From Bacillota bacterium (GTDB lineage Bacteria > Bacillota > Clostridia > Oscillospirales > Oscillospiraceae), in the NCBI GenBank assembly GCA_030535235.1, contig JAUNCL010000023.1, forward strand, positions 1 to 34,902: a DNA stretch of 34,902 nucleotides. The letters run 5' to 3'. The position numbers and the translations under genes are program-made. Under the pieces are notes generated by a model that worked only from the letters and a program-made list of their open reading frames with translations, was not told where the DNA came from and did no database searches. This document shows, one piece after another, positions 6,335 to 14,286 of the stretch; position 1 is the stretch's first letter, and every line of letters begins with the position of its first letter.

Positions 6335-7567
6335 TCAAAGTTCAAACAATTTATTCATGAGGACCGGTGCGCCCTCGGGGTACAGGGTGCCCTTCCGGCC
6401 GGATTCCTCGCTGTAGGGGAGACCCAGGCCGGAGTCCTTCCGGCTGTCGTAGATCAGGTAGGGGACGGGGTCGGCGTCGTGGCCCCGGGTGGCGGTAAGG
6501 GTCTTGTGGTCGGAGAGGACCAGCAGACGGTAGTCGGTGCCCTCCCGGTCCAGAGCCTGGGTCAGGGGTCCCACCACCCGGCTGTCCAGCCAGTCGATGG
6601 CCTGGAGCTTACCGGGCAGGTCGCCGTTGTGGGTGCACTCGTCGGGAGCCTCCACATGGACGGCCACGAAGTCGTGGGTCTTCAACTCCTCCAGGGCGGC
6701 GGCTACCTTGCCCTCGTAGTTGGTCTCCAGCTCGCCGGTGGCGCCCTCTACCTCCCGGATGTCCAGGCCGGACAGGCGGGCGATGCCGAAGCACAGGGGG
6801 ACGGCGGAGATGACGCAGCCGGTCTTGTGGTACTTATCCCAGAAGGAGTCCAGGGCCACGGCGCTGCCCTCGGCCCAGAACCACACGCCGTTGGCGGGGA
6901 GCTTTCCCTCTGCCCGGCGCTTCTCGTTGATGGGGTGGTGGTCCAGGACCTCGTGGGCCAGCTTCATCAGGTCCTTCAGGACGGCGGCGTTGTCGTTGCC
7001 CGAGGGGAGCAGGGGACCGATGACCTCCCCCAGATGGTCGTGGGGAGGGATCAGGGAGATGCCGGTGATGTTGGCCTGGGCCTGGACGGCGATATGCCGG
7101 AAGGAGGCGGCGGGGTGGACCACCATGCCGGCCTTCTGGGCGGCGGCCTGGAACCGGGGGTCCCGGAAGAGGTCGGTGACCAGCTGGATGGACTGGTCCC
7201 CCTCAATGGAGCCGCCGGAGTGGGAGAGGATCTTCTTCTCTTCAAAGGGCAGGTCGTTGTCCTCGTAGGCCACCATGTTGCAGCGGTAGGACACGTCGCC
7301 GGGGTTGAGCTGAATGCCGGTGGCGGCGGCCTCCAGGGGAGAACGGCCGGTGTAGCACACCTTGGGGTCCGCGCCGAAGATGGAGAGGATGGCGGTGTCG
7401 CTGCCGGCGGGCAGGTTACCGGGGCAGTTGATGACGCTGCCCACCTCCCCCTTGGCGGCCAGGGCGTCCAGAATGGGGATGTTGGCGGCCTGGAGAGGGG
7501 TCTTGTTTTCCAGGGCGGGGACGGGGTTGTCGGCCATGCCGTCGCCGATGATGAGGATGTATTTCAT
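6335..7567 (-). CDS. Cofactor-independent phosphoglycerate mutase, ApgM type (or proposed homoserine kinase)
   Basis: A 410-residue alkaline-phosphatase-superfamily protein of the archaeal-type phosphoglycerate mutase family. It opens with ILIIGDGMADNPV (Asp9 a metal ligand), followed by TPLQAANIPILDALA and SVINCPGNLPAGSDTAILSIFG with the phosphoserine-forming loop. Near the end LSDHKTLTATRGHDADPVP supplies the second metal set. The bacterial branch of this family has been proposed to act as homoserine kinase in organisms lacking ThrB, so either glycolysis (3PG to 2PG) or threonine synthesis is possible; sequence alone does not decide. The ATG at 7567 follows AAAGGAG. It is 28 bases behind hemW in the same operon. 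Confidence 0.85.
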   Translation of the reverse strand: MKYILIIGDGMADNPVPALENKTPLQAANIPILDALAAKGEVGSVINCPGNLPAGSDTAILSIFGADPKVCYTGRSPLEAAATGIQLNPGDVSYRCNMVAYEDNDLPFEEKKILSHSGGSIEGDQSIQLVTDLFRDPRFQAAAQKAGMVVHPAASFRHIAVQAQANITGISLIPPHDHLGEVIGPLLPSGNDNAAVLKDLMKLAHEVLDHHPINEKRRAEGKLPANGVWFWAEGSAVALDSFWDKYHKTGCVISAVPLCFGIARLSGLDIREVEGATGELETNYEGKVAAALEELKTHDFVAVHVEAPDECTHNGDLPGKLQAIDWLDSRVVGPLTQALDREGTDYRLLVLSDHKTLTATRGHDADPVPYLIYDSRKDSGLGLPYSEESGRKGTLYPEGAPVLMNKLFEL

Positions 7568-7595
7568 GTACAGGGGCTCCTTTCGAGGGGGAATA

Positions 7596-8801
7596 TCAAT
7601 CAGGGTCGGACCCGTGGGGTTGGATCAGGTCCTTCCAGTGTTTGCAGTCATGCAGGGTGTCCGACTGGGCGTCCAGCAGGTCCAGGATCAGGGTGTTGGA
7701 GAGCAGGAAGCCCTGGGGGGTAAAGTGCCAGCGGCGGTCGGATTGTTCCGCCCAGTGGCAGCGCTCGAAAAACTCCAGCCGGCGGTTGATGGGCTCGAAG
7801 TTCAGGCCGAACTTTCGGCGGTACTCCCACTCCTCAATGCCCCGGCGGGTGCGCATCCGCAGGAGGAGGTATTCCCTGGCCCGCTCCGGCAGGGTGATGG
7901 GGAGGTTTTCATCCAGCAGAGCCTCCCGGGAGGTCAGGCCCTGGAGGTAGGTGTCCAGATCCCGGACATAGGAGAACCGGCGGCCGTGGAAGTAGGAGTG
8001 GGCGCCGGGGCCGAAGCCCACATACTCCCGGCCCAGCCAGTATTTGGTGTTGTGGCGGGATTCCTTTCCCGGCTTGGCGAAGTTGGAGATCTCATACTGC
8101 CGGTACCCCGCCTGGGTCAGCAGGTCCACCGCCCGGAGGTACAGGTCGGCCTGTTCGTCCCCGTCGGGGAGCTCCAGACCCTGGTCCACCCGGCGGGCGA
8201 GAGGGGTGTCCTCCTCCACCTTCAGGCCGTAGCAGGACAAATGCTCGGGGCCCAGCTGGATAGCCTTGGTCAGGGTGGCCTCCCAGTCGGCCATGGTCTG
8301 GCCGGGGAGGCCGTAGATCAGGTCCAGGCTCAGGTTATCGATCTTGGCCTTGCGGATGTCGGACACCGCCTGCTCCACCTGCCGGGGGGTGTGGATCCGG
8401 TGGATGCACCGGAGCTGCTGGGGATCGGCCGACTGCATCCCAAGAGAAATGCGGTTGACGCCGGCCCGGTGGAGCCGTGCCATGGAGCGCCAGTCCACGC
8501 TGTCGGGGTTGCACTCCACGGTGATTTCTGCCTGGCGGCTGACAGACAGCTGCCGCTGGAGGAGACTCAGAATCTCCCGCAGGCGTTTCTCTCCGTAGTA
8601 AGAGGGGGTGCCGCCGCCGAAGTAGATGGTGTCCACCGGCCGCCCTTTCAGGAGGGGGGCCATGGCCTTGATGTGGTTGAGGAGGGCCTTCTGGTAGCGG
8701 TCCATCAGCTCCTCCTGCCCGGCCAGGGAGTAGAAGTCGCAGTAATCGCACTTGCTCTTGCAGAAGGGGATGTGGATATAGACGCCGAGTACCTCAGCCA
8801 T
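7596..8801 (-). CDS. hemW: Radical SAM haem chaperone HemW
   Basis: A 401-residue HemN-like protein. The N-terminus has GVYIHIPFCKSKCDYCDFYS with the CX3CX2C iron-sulfur triad at Cys14, Cys18 and Cys21, then TIYFGGGTPS near 58-67 for SAM binding and ECNPDS near 96; the C-terminal HemN domain contains GFGPGAHSYFHGRRF. It lacks the N-terminal extension of true coproporphyrinogen dehydrogenase, so HemW (haem binding and delivery) fits better than HemN. The ATG at 8801 follows GGGAGG. It is the first gene of the leftward run and has a near-consensus promoter upstream. Confidence 0.9.
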   Translation of the reverse strand: MAEVLGVYIHIPFCKSKCDYCDFYSLAGQEELMDRYQKALLNHIKAMAPLLKGRPVDTIYFGGGTPSYYGEKRLREILSLLQRQLSVSRQAEITVECNPDSVDWRSMARLHRAGVNRISLGMQSADPQQLRCIHRIHTPRQVEQAVSDIRKAKIDNLSLDLIYGLPGQTMADWEATLTKAIQLGPEHLSCYGLKVEEDTPLARRVDQGLELPDGDEQADLYLRAVDLLTQAGYRQYEISNFAKPGKESRHNTKYWLGREYVGFGPGAHSYFHGRRFSYVRDLDTYLQGLTSREALLDENLPITLPERAREYLLLRMRTRRGIEEWEYRRKFGLNFEPINRRLEFFERCHWAEQSDRRWHFTPQGFLLSNTLILDLLDAQSDTLHDCKHWKDLIQPHGSDPD

Positions 8802-8839
8802 ATGCAGAGCCTCCCTTCTGTTGTGAGCATTGATAGTAT

Positions 8840-8868
8840 ATTATACGATTTTTTCCCCGGAATAGCAA
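8840..8868 (-). promoter_or_regulatory. Promoter of the hemW-apgM-DUF1015-ispE run
   Basis: TTGCTA (8863-8868), a 17-base spacer and a consensus TATAAT (8840-8845) on the - strand. The small gaps downstream, with no terminator before 4104, suggest it drives all four genes. Confidence 0.7.
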
Positions 8869-8924
8869 GGGCGGCGCCGCACAATTCGGCAGGAGCGGGG
8901 AATTTTCAAGCTGTGCCCCGGCGG

Positions 8925-8954
8925 TTGCCAGGACCCCACCGGAGATGGTATACT
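8925..8954 (+). promoter_or_regulatory. Promoter of the rluA-mutY-radical SAM run
   Basis: TTGCCA (8925-8930), an 18-base spacer and TATACT (8949-8954) preceded by TGG, an extended -10. A T7 run follows. It diverges from the hemW promoter 57 bases away. Confidence 0.65.
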
Positions 8955-9015
8955 ATTTTTTTAAGCAGGATTCCCATTACCCCCCATTTACCACAAGCGA
9001 CGAGAGGAGACCATT

Positions 9016-9903
9016 ATGCGCAGGCTGACCTTACGGATCCATCCTTCCCGGGAGGGAACGGATGTAAACACCCTTCTGCGGAAGGAACTGGGGCTGTCTG
9101 GCTCCGGGGTCCGCCGGGCCAAGCAGATGGCGGACGGTATCCTCCTGGACGGACTGCCGGTGTTCACCAACGCCCGGGTCCGGGCGGGGCAGACCTTGTC
9201 CGTGGCGGTGGGGGATACCGAGGGCAGCAGCCAGATCGCTCCGGTCCCCGGTCCCCTGGATATCCGCTACGAGGACGAAGACCTGCTGGTGGTGAACAAG
9301 GACGGCAGGACCCCAGTCCACCCCAGCCAGGGCCACCACGGGGACACCCTGGCCAACTTCCTCATGGCCCACTATGGGGCCATCGGCCTGACGGCGGCCT
9401 TCCACCCCGTGAACCGTCTGGACCGGGGGACCTCCGGCCTCATGGCGGTGGCCAAGCACCCCCACGCCCACGAGGTTCTCCAGCGGCAGCTTCAGGAGGG
9501 GAGGCTGACACGGACCTATCTGGCGGTGTGCCAGGGGATCCCGGACCCGACGGAAGGGACCATCGAGGCCCCCATCGGCCGGGAGCCCGGCTCAGTCCTC
9601 CGCCGCATGGTGACGCCGGAGGGAGCCTTTGCCCGGACCCATTACGAGGTTTTGCAAACCGGAAAGGGGAGAAGTCTGGTGCAATTAAAGCTGGACACCG
9701 GCCGCACCCACCAGATCCGGGTCCACATGGCCCATCTGGGCTGCCCGCTGGTGGGGGACTTCCTCTATGGGCGGGTAACGGAGGAGTTGCCCGACCGGTT
9801 TGCCCTCCACTCTGCCGCCATCCGCCTGGAACAGCCGGTCACCGGCCGGGAGATTCTTCTGGAAGCCCCCCTCCCCCAGGTGCTGGCCGACCTTTTACTT
9901 TGA
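9016..9903 (+). CDS. RluA-family pseudouridine synthase
   Basis: A 295-residue enzyme that isomerises uridine to pseudouridine in RNA, most likely 23S rRNA. An N-terminal S4-like region (about residues 15-68, with SGSGVRRAKQMADGILLDG) is followed by the catalytic domain: DEDLLVVNKDGRTPVHPS, the motif II block HPVNRLDRGTSGLM with catalytic Asp136, RTYLAVCQG, and LDTGRTHQIRVHMAHLGCPLVGD near 224. The length is typical of RluD/YlyB-type proteins; the exact target site cannot be read from sequence. The start is the ATG at 9016 after GAGAGGAG. It is the first gene of an operon with mutY 13 bases downstream. Confidence 0.92.
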   Translation: MRRLTLRIHPSREGTDVNTLLRKELGLSGSGVRRAKQMADGILLDGLPVFTNARVRAGQTLSVAVGDTEGSSQIAPVPGPLDIRYEDEDLLVVNKDGRTPVHPSQGHHGDTLANFLMAHYGAIGLTAAFHPVNRLDRGTSGLMAVAKHPHAHEVLQRQLQEGRLTRTYLAVCQGIPDPTEGTIEAPIGREPGSVLRRMVTPEGAFARTHYEVLQTGKGRSLVQLKLDTGRTHQIRVHMAHLGCPLVGDFLYGRVTEELPDRFALHSAAIRLEQPVTGREILLEAPLPQVLADLLL

Positions 9904-9916
9904 ACAGGAGAACACC

Positions 9917-10960
9917 ATGGAACATCCTTTGTCTTTGCTGCCCATCCCCCTGCTGGACTGGTACCGGGAGAACGCCCGGGACCTGCCCTGGCGGCGGGAA
10001 CCCACCCCCTACCGGGTGTGGGTGTCGGAAATCATGCTCCAGCAGACCCGCGTGGCGGCGGTGCTGGGGTATTTTGCCCGGTTCATGGAGGCCTTTCCCA
10101 CCGTCCGGGACCTGGCCGAGGCCCCGGAGGACCAACTCATGAAACTGTGGCAGGGCCTGGGCTATTACAGCCGCGCCCGGAACCTGCAAAAGGCCGCCCG
10201 GCAGATTGTAACCGACTTCGGCGGGGACTTTCCAAGGGACTACGCTGCCCTCCGATCCCTGGCCGGGGTGGGGGATTACACCGCCGCCGCCCTGGCCTCC
10301 ATCGCCTTCGGGCAGCCCGTCCCGGCGGTGGACGGCAACCTCCTGCGGGTTTCGGCCCGGATCATGGGGGACCGGACGGATATCACCACATCCAAGGGGA
10401 AGAAGCATTTCACCGCCGCCCTTCAGGAGATCATCCCCCTGGACTGCCCCGGCCGGTTCAACCAGGCCATGATGGACCTGGGGGCCACGGTCTGCCTGCC
10501 CAACGGCGCGCCCCTCTGTGATAAATGCCCGGCGGCGGACTTCTGCGTGGCCCATCGGGAGGGGACCGCCGGGGAGCTGCCCGTCAAGCCGGCAAAAAAG
10601 CCCCGGCGGGTGGAGGAGCGCACGGTCTATTTCCTCTTTTATGAGGGAAAGGTGGCTCTTCGACGCCGTCCGTCCCGGGGGCTGCTGGCCGGTCTTTGGG
10701 AGTACCCCAATGAATTGACCGATGTTCTCGATCCCCTGTCCGCCTGGGGACTTCGAGCCGGGATTTTGGAATTTGCCGGGACGGGGATCCATATTTTCAC
10801 CCATGTGGAGTGGCACATGACCGCCCGGAAATGCCGGCTTACATCCCCTGACCTGCCCGAGGGCTGGGTCTGGGCGGACAGGGCTGCCCTCCGGGACCAG
10901 TATGCCATTCCCAGCGCCTTTGCATCCTTTCGTAACTTGGAGGAGGAGGAACTGCCATGA
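9917..10960 (+). CDS. mutY: A/G-specific adenine glycosylase MutY
   Basis: A 347-residue base-excision glycosylase that removes adenine opposite 8-oxoguanine. The HhH-GPD domain is complete: WVSEIMLQQTRV with catalytic Glu38, LAGVGDYTAAALAS helix-hairpin-helix near 115, and VPAVDGNLLRV with Asp139. Four cysteines for the 4Fe-4S cluster are at 193, 201, 204 and 210; the first spacing is seven residues rather than the six of Escherichia coli MutY. A C-terminal NUDIX-like 8-oxoG-recognition domain (about 230-340) contains FTHVEWHM. The ATG at 9917 follows CAGGAG. The TGA overlaps the next gene's ATG (ATGA), so the two are coupled. Confidence 0.95.
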   Translation: MEHPLSLLPIPLLDWYRENARDLPWRREPTPYRVWVSEIMLQQTRVAAVLGYFARFMEAFPTVRDLAEAPEDQLMKLWQGLGYYSRARNLQKAARQIVTDFGGDFPRDYAALRSLAGVGDYTAAALASIAFGQPVPAVDGNLLRVSARIMGDRTDITTSKGKKHFTAALQEIIPLDCPGRFNQAMMDLGATVCLPNGAPLCDKCPAADFCVAHREGTAGELPVKPAKKPRRVEERTVYFLFYEGKVALRRRPSRGLLAGLWEYPNELTDVLDPLSAWGLRAGILEFAGTGIHIFTHVEWHMTARKCRLTSPDLPEGWVWADRAALRDQYAIPSAFASFRNLEEEELP

Positions 10961-11850
10961 CGTTACCGTATGATCCCATCCGCTGTACCCTCTGCCCGAG
11001 ACGCTGCGGCGGCGACCGCACCCGGGCAGGGGGGCGCTGCCGGATGCCCGACAACCCCGTCCTGGCCCGAGCGGCTCTCCACCACTGGGAGGAGCCGCCT
11101 CTGTCCGGAACCCGGGGAGCCGGCACCGTCTTCTTCTCCGGCTGTTCCCTGGGGTGCGTTTTTTGCCAGAACGACAGCATCAGCCAGCAGGATTTTGGAC
11201 GGGAAGTTACCCAGGACCGTCTGCGGGAGATTTTTCAGGCGCTCATTGACCAGGGAGCCCACAACATTGACCTGGTGAACCCCACCCACTACGCCCATGT
11301 GGTGGCCCGGGTGCTGGAGGAGCCCCTCTCCGTGCCGGTGGTGTGGAACAGCGGGGGCTACGACCGGGTGGAGACCCTGGAGGCCCTGGAGGGCAAGGTG
11401 CAGATCTACCTGCCTGACTTCAAATATCCTGACGAGGAAGGGGCGAAAACCTACGCCGCCGCCGGGGACTACCCGGCGGTGGCCAAAGCCGCCATCCGGG
11501 AGATGATCCGCCAGACCGGGCCTTACCGGATGGACGGGGAGGGCATCCTGAAACGCGGCGTCATCATCCGCCACCTCCTTCTCCCCGGCCGGCTGAACCA
11601 GGCCAAGGCGGTCATGGACTGGGTGGCAGAGACCTTTCCGCCCCACACGGTCCTGTTCTCCCTGATGAGTCAGTACACCCCCTGGGGAAGGGCGGGAGAC
11701 TATCCCGAGCTCAACCGCCGCCTGCGGAAAAGTGAGATCCGGGCGGCGGCGGCCTACATGGAGAACCTGGGTCTGGAGGGCTTCTCCCAGGAGGAGAGCG
11801 CCGCCACGGCGGAGTACATCCCCAGCTTCGATCTCACCGGCGTGGAGTGA
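10957..11850 (+). CDS. Radical SAM protein, PflA-like (COG1313 type)
   Basis: A 297-residue radical SAM protein resembling putative pyruvate formate-lyase activating enzymes of the PflX group. The cluster motif is CSLGCVFC (Cys63, Cys67, Cys70), in a GTVFFSGCSLGCVFCQN context; the N-terminus adds a Cys set (10, 13, 17, 28) in CTLCPRRCGGDRTRAGGRC that may bind another metal. NLVNPTHY-type (here IDLVNPTHY), VWNSGGYD and YLPDFKY follow, all characteristic of the group. No glycyl-radical enzyme partner is next to it, so the substrate is unknown. Its ATG overlaps the mutY stop by four bases. It ends the rightward run; no strong terminator follows. Confidence 0.88.
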   Translation: MTLPYDPIRCTLCPRRCGGDRTRAGGRCRMPDNPVLARAALHHWEEPPLSGTRGAGTVFFSGCSLGCVFCQNDSISQQDFGREVTQDRLREIFQALIDQGAHNIDLVNPTHYAHVVARVLEEPLSVPVVWNSGGYDRVETLEALEGKVQIYLPDFKYPDEEGAKTYAAAGDYPAVAKAAIREMIRQTGPYRMDGEGILKRGVIIRHLLLPGRLNQAKAVMDWVAETFPPHTVLFSLMSQYTPWGRAGDYPELNRRLRKSEIRAAAAYMENLGLEGFSQEESAATAEYIPSFDLTGVE

Positions 11851-11879
11851 GGTTTCTCGGAATTTTATTGAGAAAAGAC

Positions 11880-11909
11880 GTATAAGGGACCCTGACCCGG
11901 TCAAGAATA
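11880..11909 (+). promoter_or_regulatory. Sigma-F-like promoter of spoIIQ
   Basis: GTATA (11880-11884), a 15-base spacer and GTCAAGAATA (11900-11909), which fits nine of ten positions of the Bacillus sigma-F -10 pattern GGnrAnAhTR as I recall it; the -35 fits GYWTA. Position, 60 bases before the ATG, and gene identity agree. Reading based on the Bacillus consensus. Confidence 0.5.
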
Positions 11910-11968
11910 GGATGCGAAGGCGGCTTCCAGCCGGAGGCCGTGAGAATTCGCACACGGGAGGTTTCCTT

Positions 11969-12754
11969 ATGAAGCAGAAGCGCACACAGCATCGGCTGGG
12001 CGACTTCATGGAGGGGAAGGGCTTTTACATAGTCCTGTTCCTCTGCGTCGCAGCCATAGGAATTTCGGGCTATTATTTGTTCAACGGACTGACGGAAGCC
12101 GGCGGCTTCGGTTCGGACCCCGCTGCCGTGGTCAGCGGCCAGGCGGAGTTGGAGAAGAAGGAGCCGACGGACCAGCCGAACCAGACAGGCCAGACGGGGC
12201 AGAAGACGCCCACAGGCCAGGACAAGGACAAGGATCAGGAGCAGAAGCAGCCGGTGGAGGACGCCGCCAAGACCCAGGAGCCGGCGAAGCAGGAGGAGAA
12301 ACCTGCGCCTAAGCAGGAGACCACCCCCAATGAGGGCGCGGCTGCCTCCACGGCCTATGTGTGGCCGGTCCAGGGCGATGTGGCCCGGGACTTCAGCCTG
12401 GAGGTCTTCGCCTACGATGAGACCATGGGGGACTGGCGGACCCACAACGGGCTGGATATCGCCGCCGAGCTGGGAGCGCCGGTGGCGGCCTGCGGCGCCG
12501 GCACGGTCTCCGACGTGACCCGGGACCCCATGCTGGGCATGACCGTCACCGTGGACCACGGCCGGGGGATGGAGAGCCGGTACGCCAACCTGGCGGAGTC
12601 TGTGAACGTCCAGGTGGGTGACACCGTGGCGGCCGGGACCGTCCTGGGTACCGTGGGCACCACCGCCATTTCCGAGAGCGCCAGCCCCAGCCACCTGCAC
12701 TTTGAGATGATCGAGTATGACGTGTCCATTGATCCCCTGAACTATCTCCACTGA
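11969..12754 (+). CDS. spoIIQ: SpoIIQ-like membrane-anchored M23 peptidase
   Basis: A 261-residue protein with a short cytoplasmic N-terminus, one membrane helix (about 18-38, FYIVLFLCVAAIGISGYYLF), a Pro/Gln/Lys-rich low-complexity linker (about 60-120) and an M23 LytM domain. The zinc motifs are complete: THNGLDI (HxxxD), VTVDHGRGMESRYANL and SPSHLHFE (HxH). This matches the forespore SpoIIQ that pairs with SpoIIIAH across the engulfment membranes; clostridial SpoIIQ usually keeps an active zinc site, unlike Bacillus. Another M23 endopeptidase is possible, but size, architecture and the sigma-F-like promoter favour SpoIIQ. The ATG at 11969 follows GGGAGG; the frame is open further upstream but overlaps the previous gene. 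Confidence 0.78.
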   Translation: MKQKRTQHRLGDFMEGKGFYIVLFLCVAAIGISGYYLFNGLTEAGGFGSDPAAVVSGQAELEKKEPTDQPNQTGQTGQKTPTGQDKDKDQEQKQPVEDAAKTQEPAKQEEKPAPKQETTPNEGAAASTAYVWPVQGDVARDFSLEVFAYDETMGDWRTHNGLDIAAELGAPVAACGAGTVSDVTRDPMLGMTVTVDHGRGMESRYANLAESVNVQVGDTVAAGTVLGTVGTTAISESASPSHLHFEMIEYDVSIDPLNYLH

Positions 12755-12757
12755 AAA

Positions 12758-12780
12758 ACGGGCGAACCCCCTTCGCCCGT
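12758..12780 (+). terminator. Hairpin after spoIIQ
   Basis: A perfect 9-bp stem (12758-12766 with 12772-12780), loop C5, four bases after the stop codon. The + strand lacks a strong T-run, while the - strand has T5, so efficiency is uncertain. It insulates the arsR promoter that starts 20 bases on. Confidence 0.55.
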
Positions 12781-12799
12781 ACATATTTGCGCTTTCATA

Positions 12800-12828
12800 T
12801 TGACAAATCTCGATTTGAGAATTATACT
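12800..12828 (+). promoter_or_regulatory. arsR promoter with ArsR-type operator
   Basis: A perfect -35 TTGACA (12800-12805), 17-base spacer and TATACT (12823-12828). A perfect inverted repeat CAAAT-CTCG-ATTTG (12804-12817) covers the -35 and spacer, resembling known ArsR/SmtB operators. Metalloid-relieved autorepression is inferred. Confidence 0.8.
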
Positions 12829-12851
12829 GTGGAGCAAGGGAGGTGGACGGC

Positions 12852-13175
12852 ATGGCATCGGAATATAAGGAGACGGCAAGGGTGTTCAAAGCCTTTTGCG
12901 ATGAAAACCGCCTGCAAATCCTGGATCTGCTGCGCAGCGGCGAGAGATGCGCCTGCGAGCTTCTGGACGGGATGCATATCAGCCAGTCCACCCTGTCCCA
13001 CCACATGAAGATTCTCTGCGACGCCGGGATCGTCCGGGGCCGCAAGGAGGGGAAATGGGTCCACTACTCCATCGACCGTCCCGGGGCGGAGCACGCCAAA
13101 GCCCTGTTGGGGGAGCAGGTCCTGCTGGAGGTCCCGGAGGAAGCCGAAGCGCTCCACCCCTGCTGTAAAGAATAA
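12852..13175 (+). CDS. arsR: ArsR family metalloregulator
   Basis: A 107-residue winged-helix repressor. The family pattern is clear: VFKAFCDENRLQILDLLRSG, then the metal-site helix ERCACELL with Cys33 and Cys35, the recognition helix ISQSTLSHHMKILCDAGIV, and the wing GRKEGKWVHYSID. The CxC in the DNA-binding helix is the As(III)/Sb(III)-sensing arrangement of classical ArsR, and a vicinal Cys pair sits at 104-105 near the C-terminus. The ATG at 12852 follows AAGGGAGG at eight bases; a GTG at 12843 lies inside that site. It is the first gene of an operon with a permease and a redox protein and carries its own operator. Confidence 0.92.
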   Translation: MASEYKETARVFKAFCDENRLQILDLLRSGERCACELLDGMHISQSTLSHHMKILCDAGIVRGRKEGKWVHYSIDRPGAEHAKALLGEQVLLEVPEEAEALHPCCKE

Positions 13176-13197
13176 AAGCCATCGGCCGATGGCTTTT
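13174..13197 (+). terminator. Hairpin between arsR and the permease gene
   Basis: A perfect 24-base palindrome (12-bp arms, no separate loop) overlapping the arsR stop codon and followed by CTTTC. It probably terminates partially, so that arsR is made in excess over the downstream genes. Confidence 0.65.
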
Positions 13198-13254
13198 CTT
13201 TCGGAAGAACACATCGAAAAATTTGAATTTATCGATTTGACAGGAGAGAATGCT

Positions 13255-14268
13255 ATGGAACAGATCGGTGTGGTCTGGCGCTTTTTTCAGAACCAGATCC
13301 TTGGTATGCAATGGCTGGAGGGCCTCATTGACTGGGGGCTTTTTGCCCTTGGAGTGGATACCGCCACCCGCTGGGGCGGCAGTGTGCGATTCTTTTTGTA
13401 TGACGTGGTCAAGATCACGGTGCTGCTCTGTGTGCTGATCTTCGTGATCTCGTACATCCAGAGCTTTTTCCCGCCGGAGCGGAGTAAGCGGATTCTGGGC
13501 CGGTTCCGAGGCATCTGGGCCAATCTGGCAGCCGCCCTTCTGGGTACCGTGACTCCCTTTTGCTCCTGCTCCTCCATCCCCCTGTTTATCGGCTTTACCA
13601 GCGCGGGACTGCCTTTGGGGGTGACCTTCTCCTTTCTGATTTCCTCTCCCATGGTGGACTTAGGGAGTCTGGTCCTGCTTATGAGCATCTTTGGGGCCAA
13701 GGTAGCGGTGGTTTACGTAGTGGTGGGGCTGGCCATCGCCGTGGTGGGCGGCACCATCATCGAAAAGCTCCGCATGGAGCGGTATGTGGAGGAGTTTATC
13801 TTCACCACCGGCAGCATCGACCTGGAATCCCCGGACCTGACGGTTCGGGACCGACTGCGTTACGCCGGGGAGCAGGTGGCGGAGACCTTTCGCAAGGTTT
13901 TTCCCTACATCCTGGTGGGTGTGGCTGTGGGGGCGGTCATCCATAACTGGATTCCGGAGAGCTGGATCCAGACGGTTCTGGGCAGCGGCAATCCCTTCGG
14001 GGTGGTGCTGGCCGTTCTGGTGGGGGTCCCCATGTATGCGGACATTTTCGGCACCATCCCCGTGGCGGAAGCCCTTTTGGCCAAGGGGGCGCAGCTGGGG
14101 ACCATCCTCAGCTTTATGATGGCGGTGACCACCCTGAGTCTGCCCTCGCTGATTATGCTGCGGAAGGCCGTAAAGCCCAGGTTGCTGGGGTTATTCGTGG
14201 GGGTCTGCACCCTGGGCATCGTGATTGTAGGATACCTGTTCAACGGGTTTCAATATGTATTATTATAA
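13255..14268 (+). CDS. arsP: Permease, ArsP / YraQ (DUF318) family
   Basis: A 337-residue integral membrane protein with about eight hydrophobic segments. The family mark TPFCSCSSIPLFIGF is at 100-114 (Cys103 and Cys105); the second half repeats the fold with GNPFGVVLAVLVGVPMYADIFGTIPVAEAL, and a soluble loop (about 170-205) separates the halves. Members studied as ArsP export trivalent organoarsenicals such as methylarsenite and roxarsone(III); others have unknown substrates. Its place directly behind an As-type arsR supports arsenical efflux. The ATG at 13255 follows AGGAG; the upstream in-frame ATG at 13189 falls inside the hairpin and has no ribosome site. Confidence 0.88.
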   Translation: MEQIGVVWRFFQNQILGMQWLEGLIDWGLFALGVDTATRWGGSVRFFLYDVVKITVLLCVLIFVISYIQSFFPPERSKRILGRFRGIWANLAAALLGTVTPFCSCSSIPLFIGFTSAGLPLGVTFSFLISSPMVDLGSLVLLMSIFGAKVAVVYVVVGLAIAVVGGTIIEKLRMERYVEEFIFTTGSIDLESPDLTVRDRLRYAGEQVAETFRKVFPYILVGVAVGAVIHNWIPESWIQTVLGSGNPFGVVLAVLVGVPMYADIFGTIPVAEALLAKGAQLGTILSFMMAVTTLSLPSLIMLRKAVKPRLLGLFVGVCTLGIVIVGYLFNGFQYVLL

Positions 14269-14286
14269 AAATCAGGAGGTATGAAT

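Noticed and set aside
7362-10142. A 926-codon open frame on the + strand.
   Set aside because: It runs antisense to hemW and out of frame through the rluA-type and mutY genes. Its translation is low-complexity and matches no family; GC-rich third positions simply remove stop codons.
11732-11968. N-terminal extension of the SpoIIQ-like frame.
   Set aside because: Overlaps the end of the radical SAM gene, crosses the sigma-F-like promoter, and would place Arg-rich nonsense before the membrane helix.
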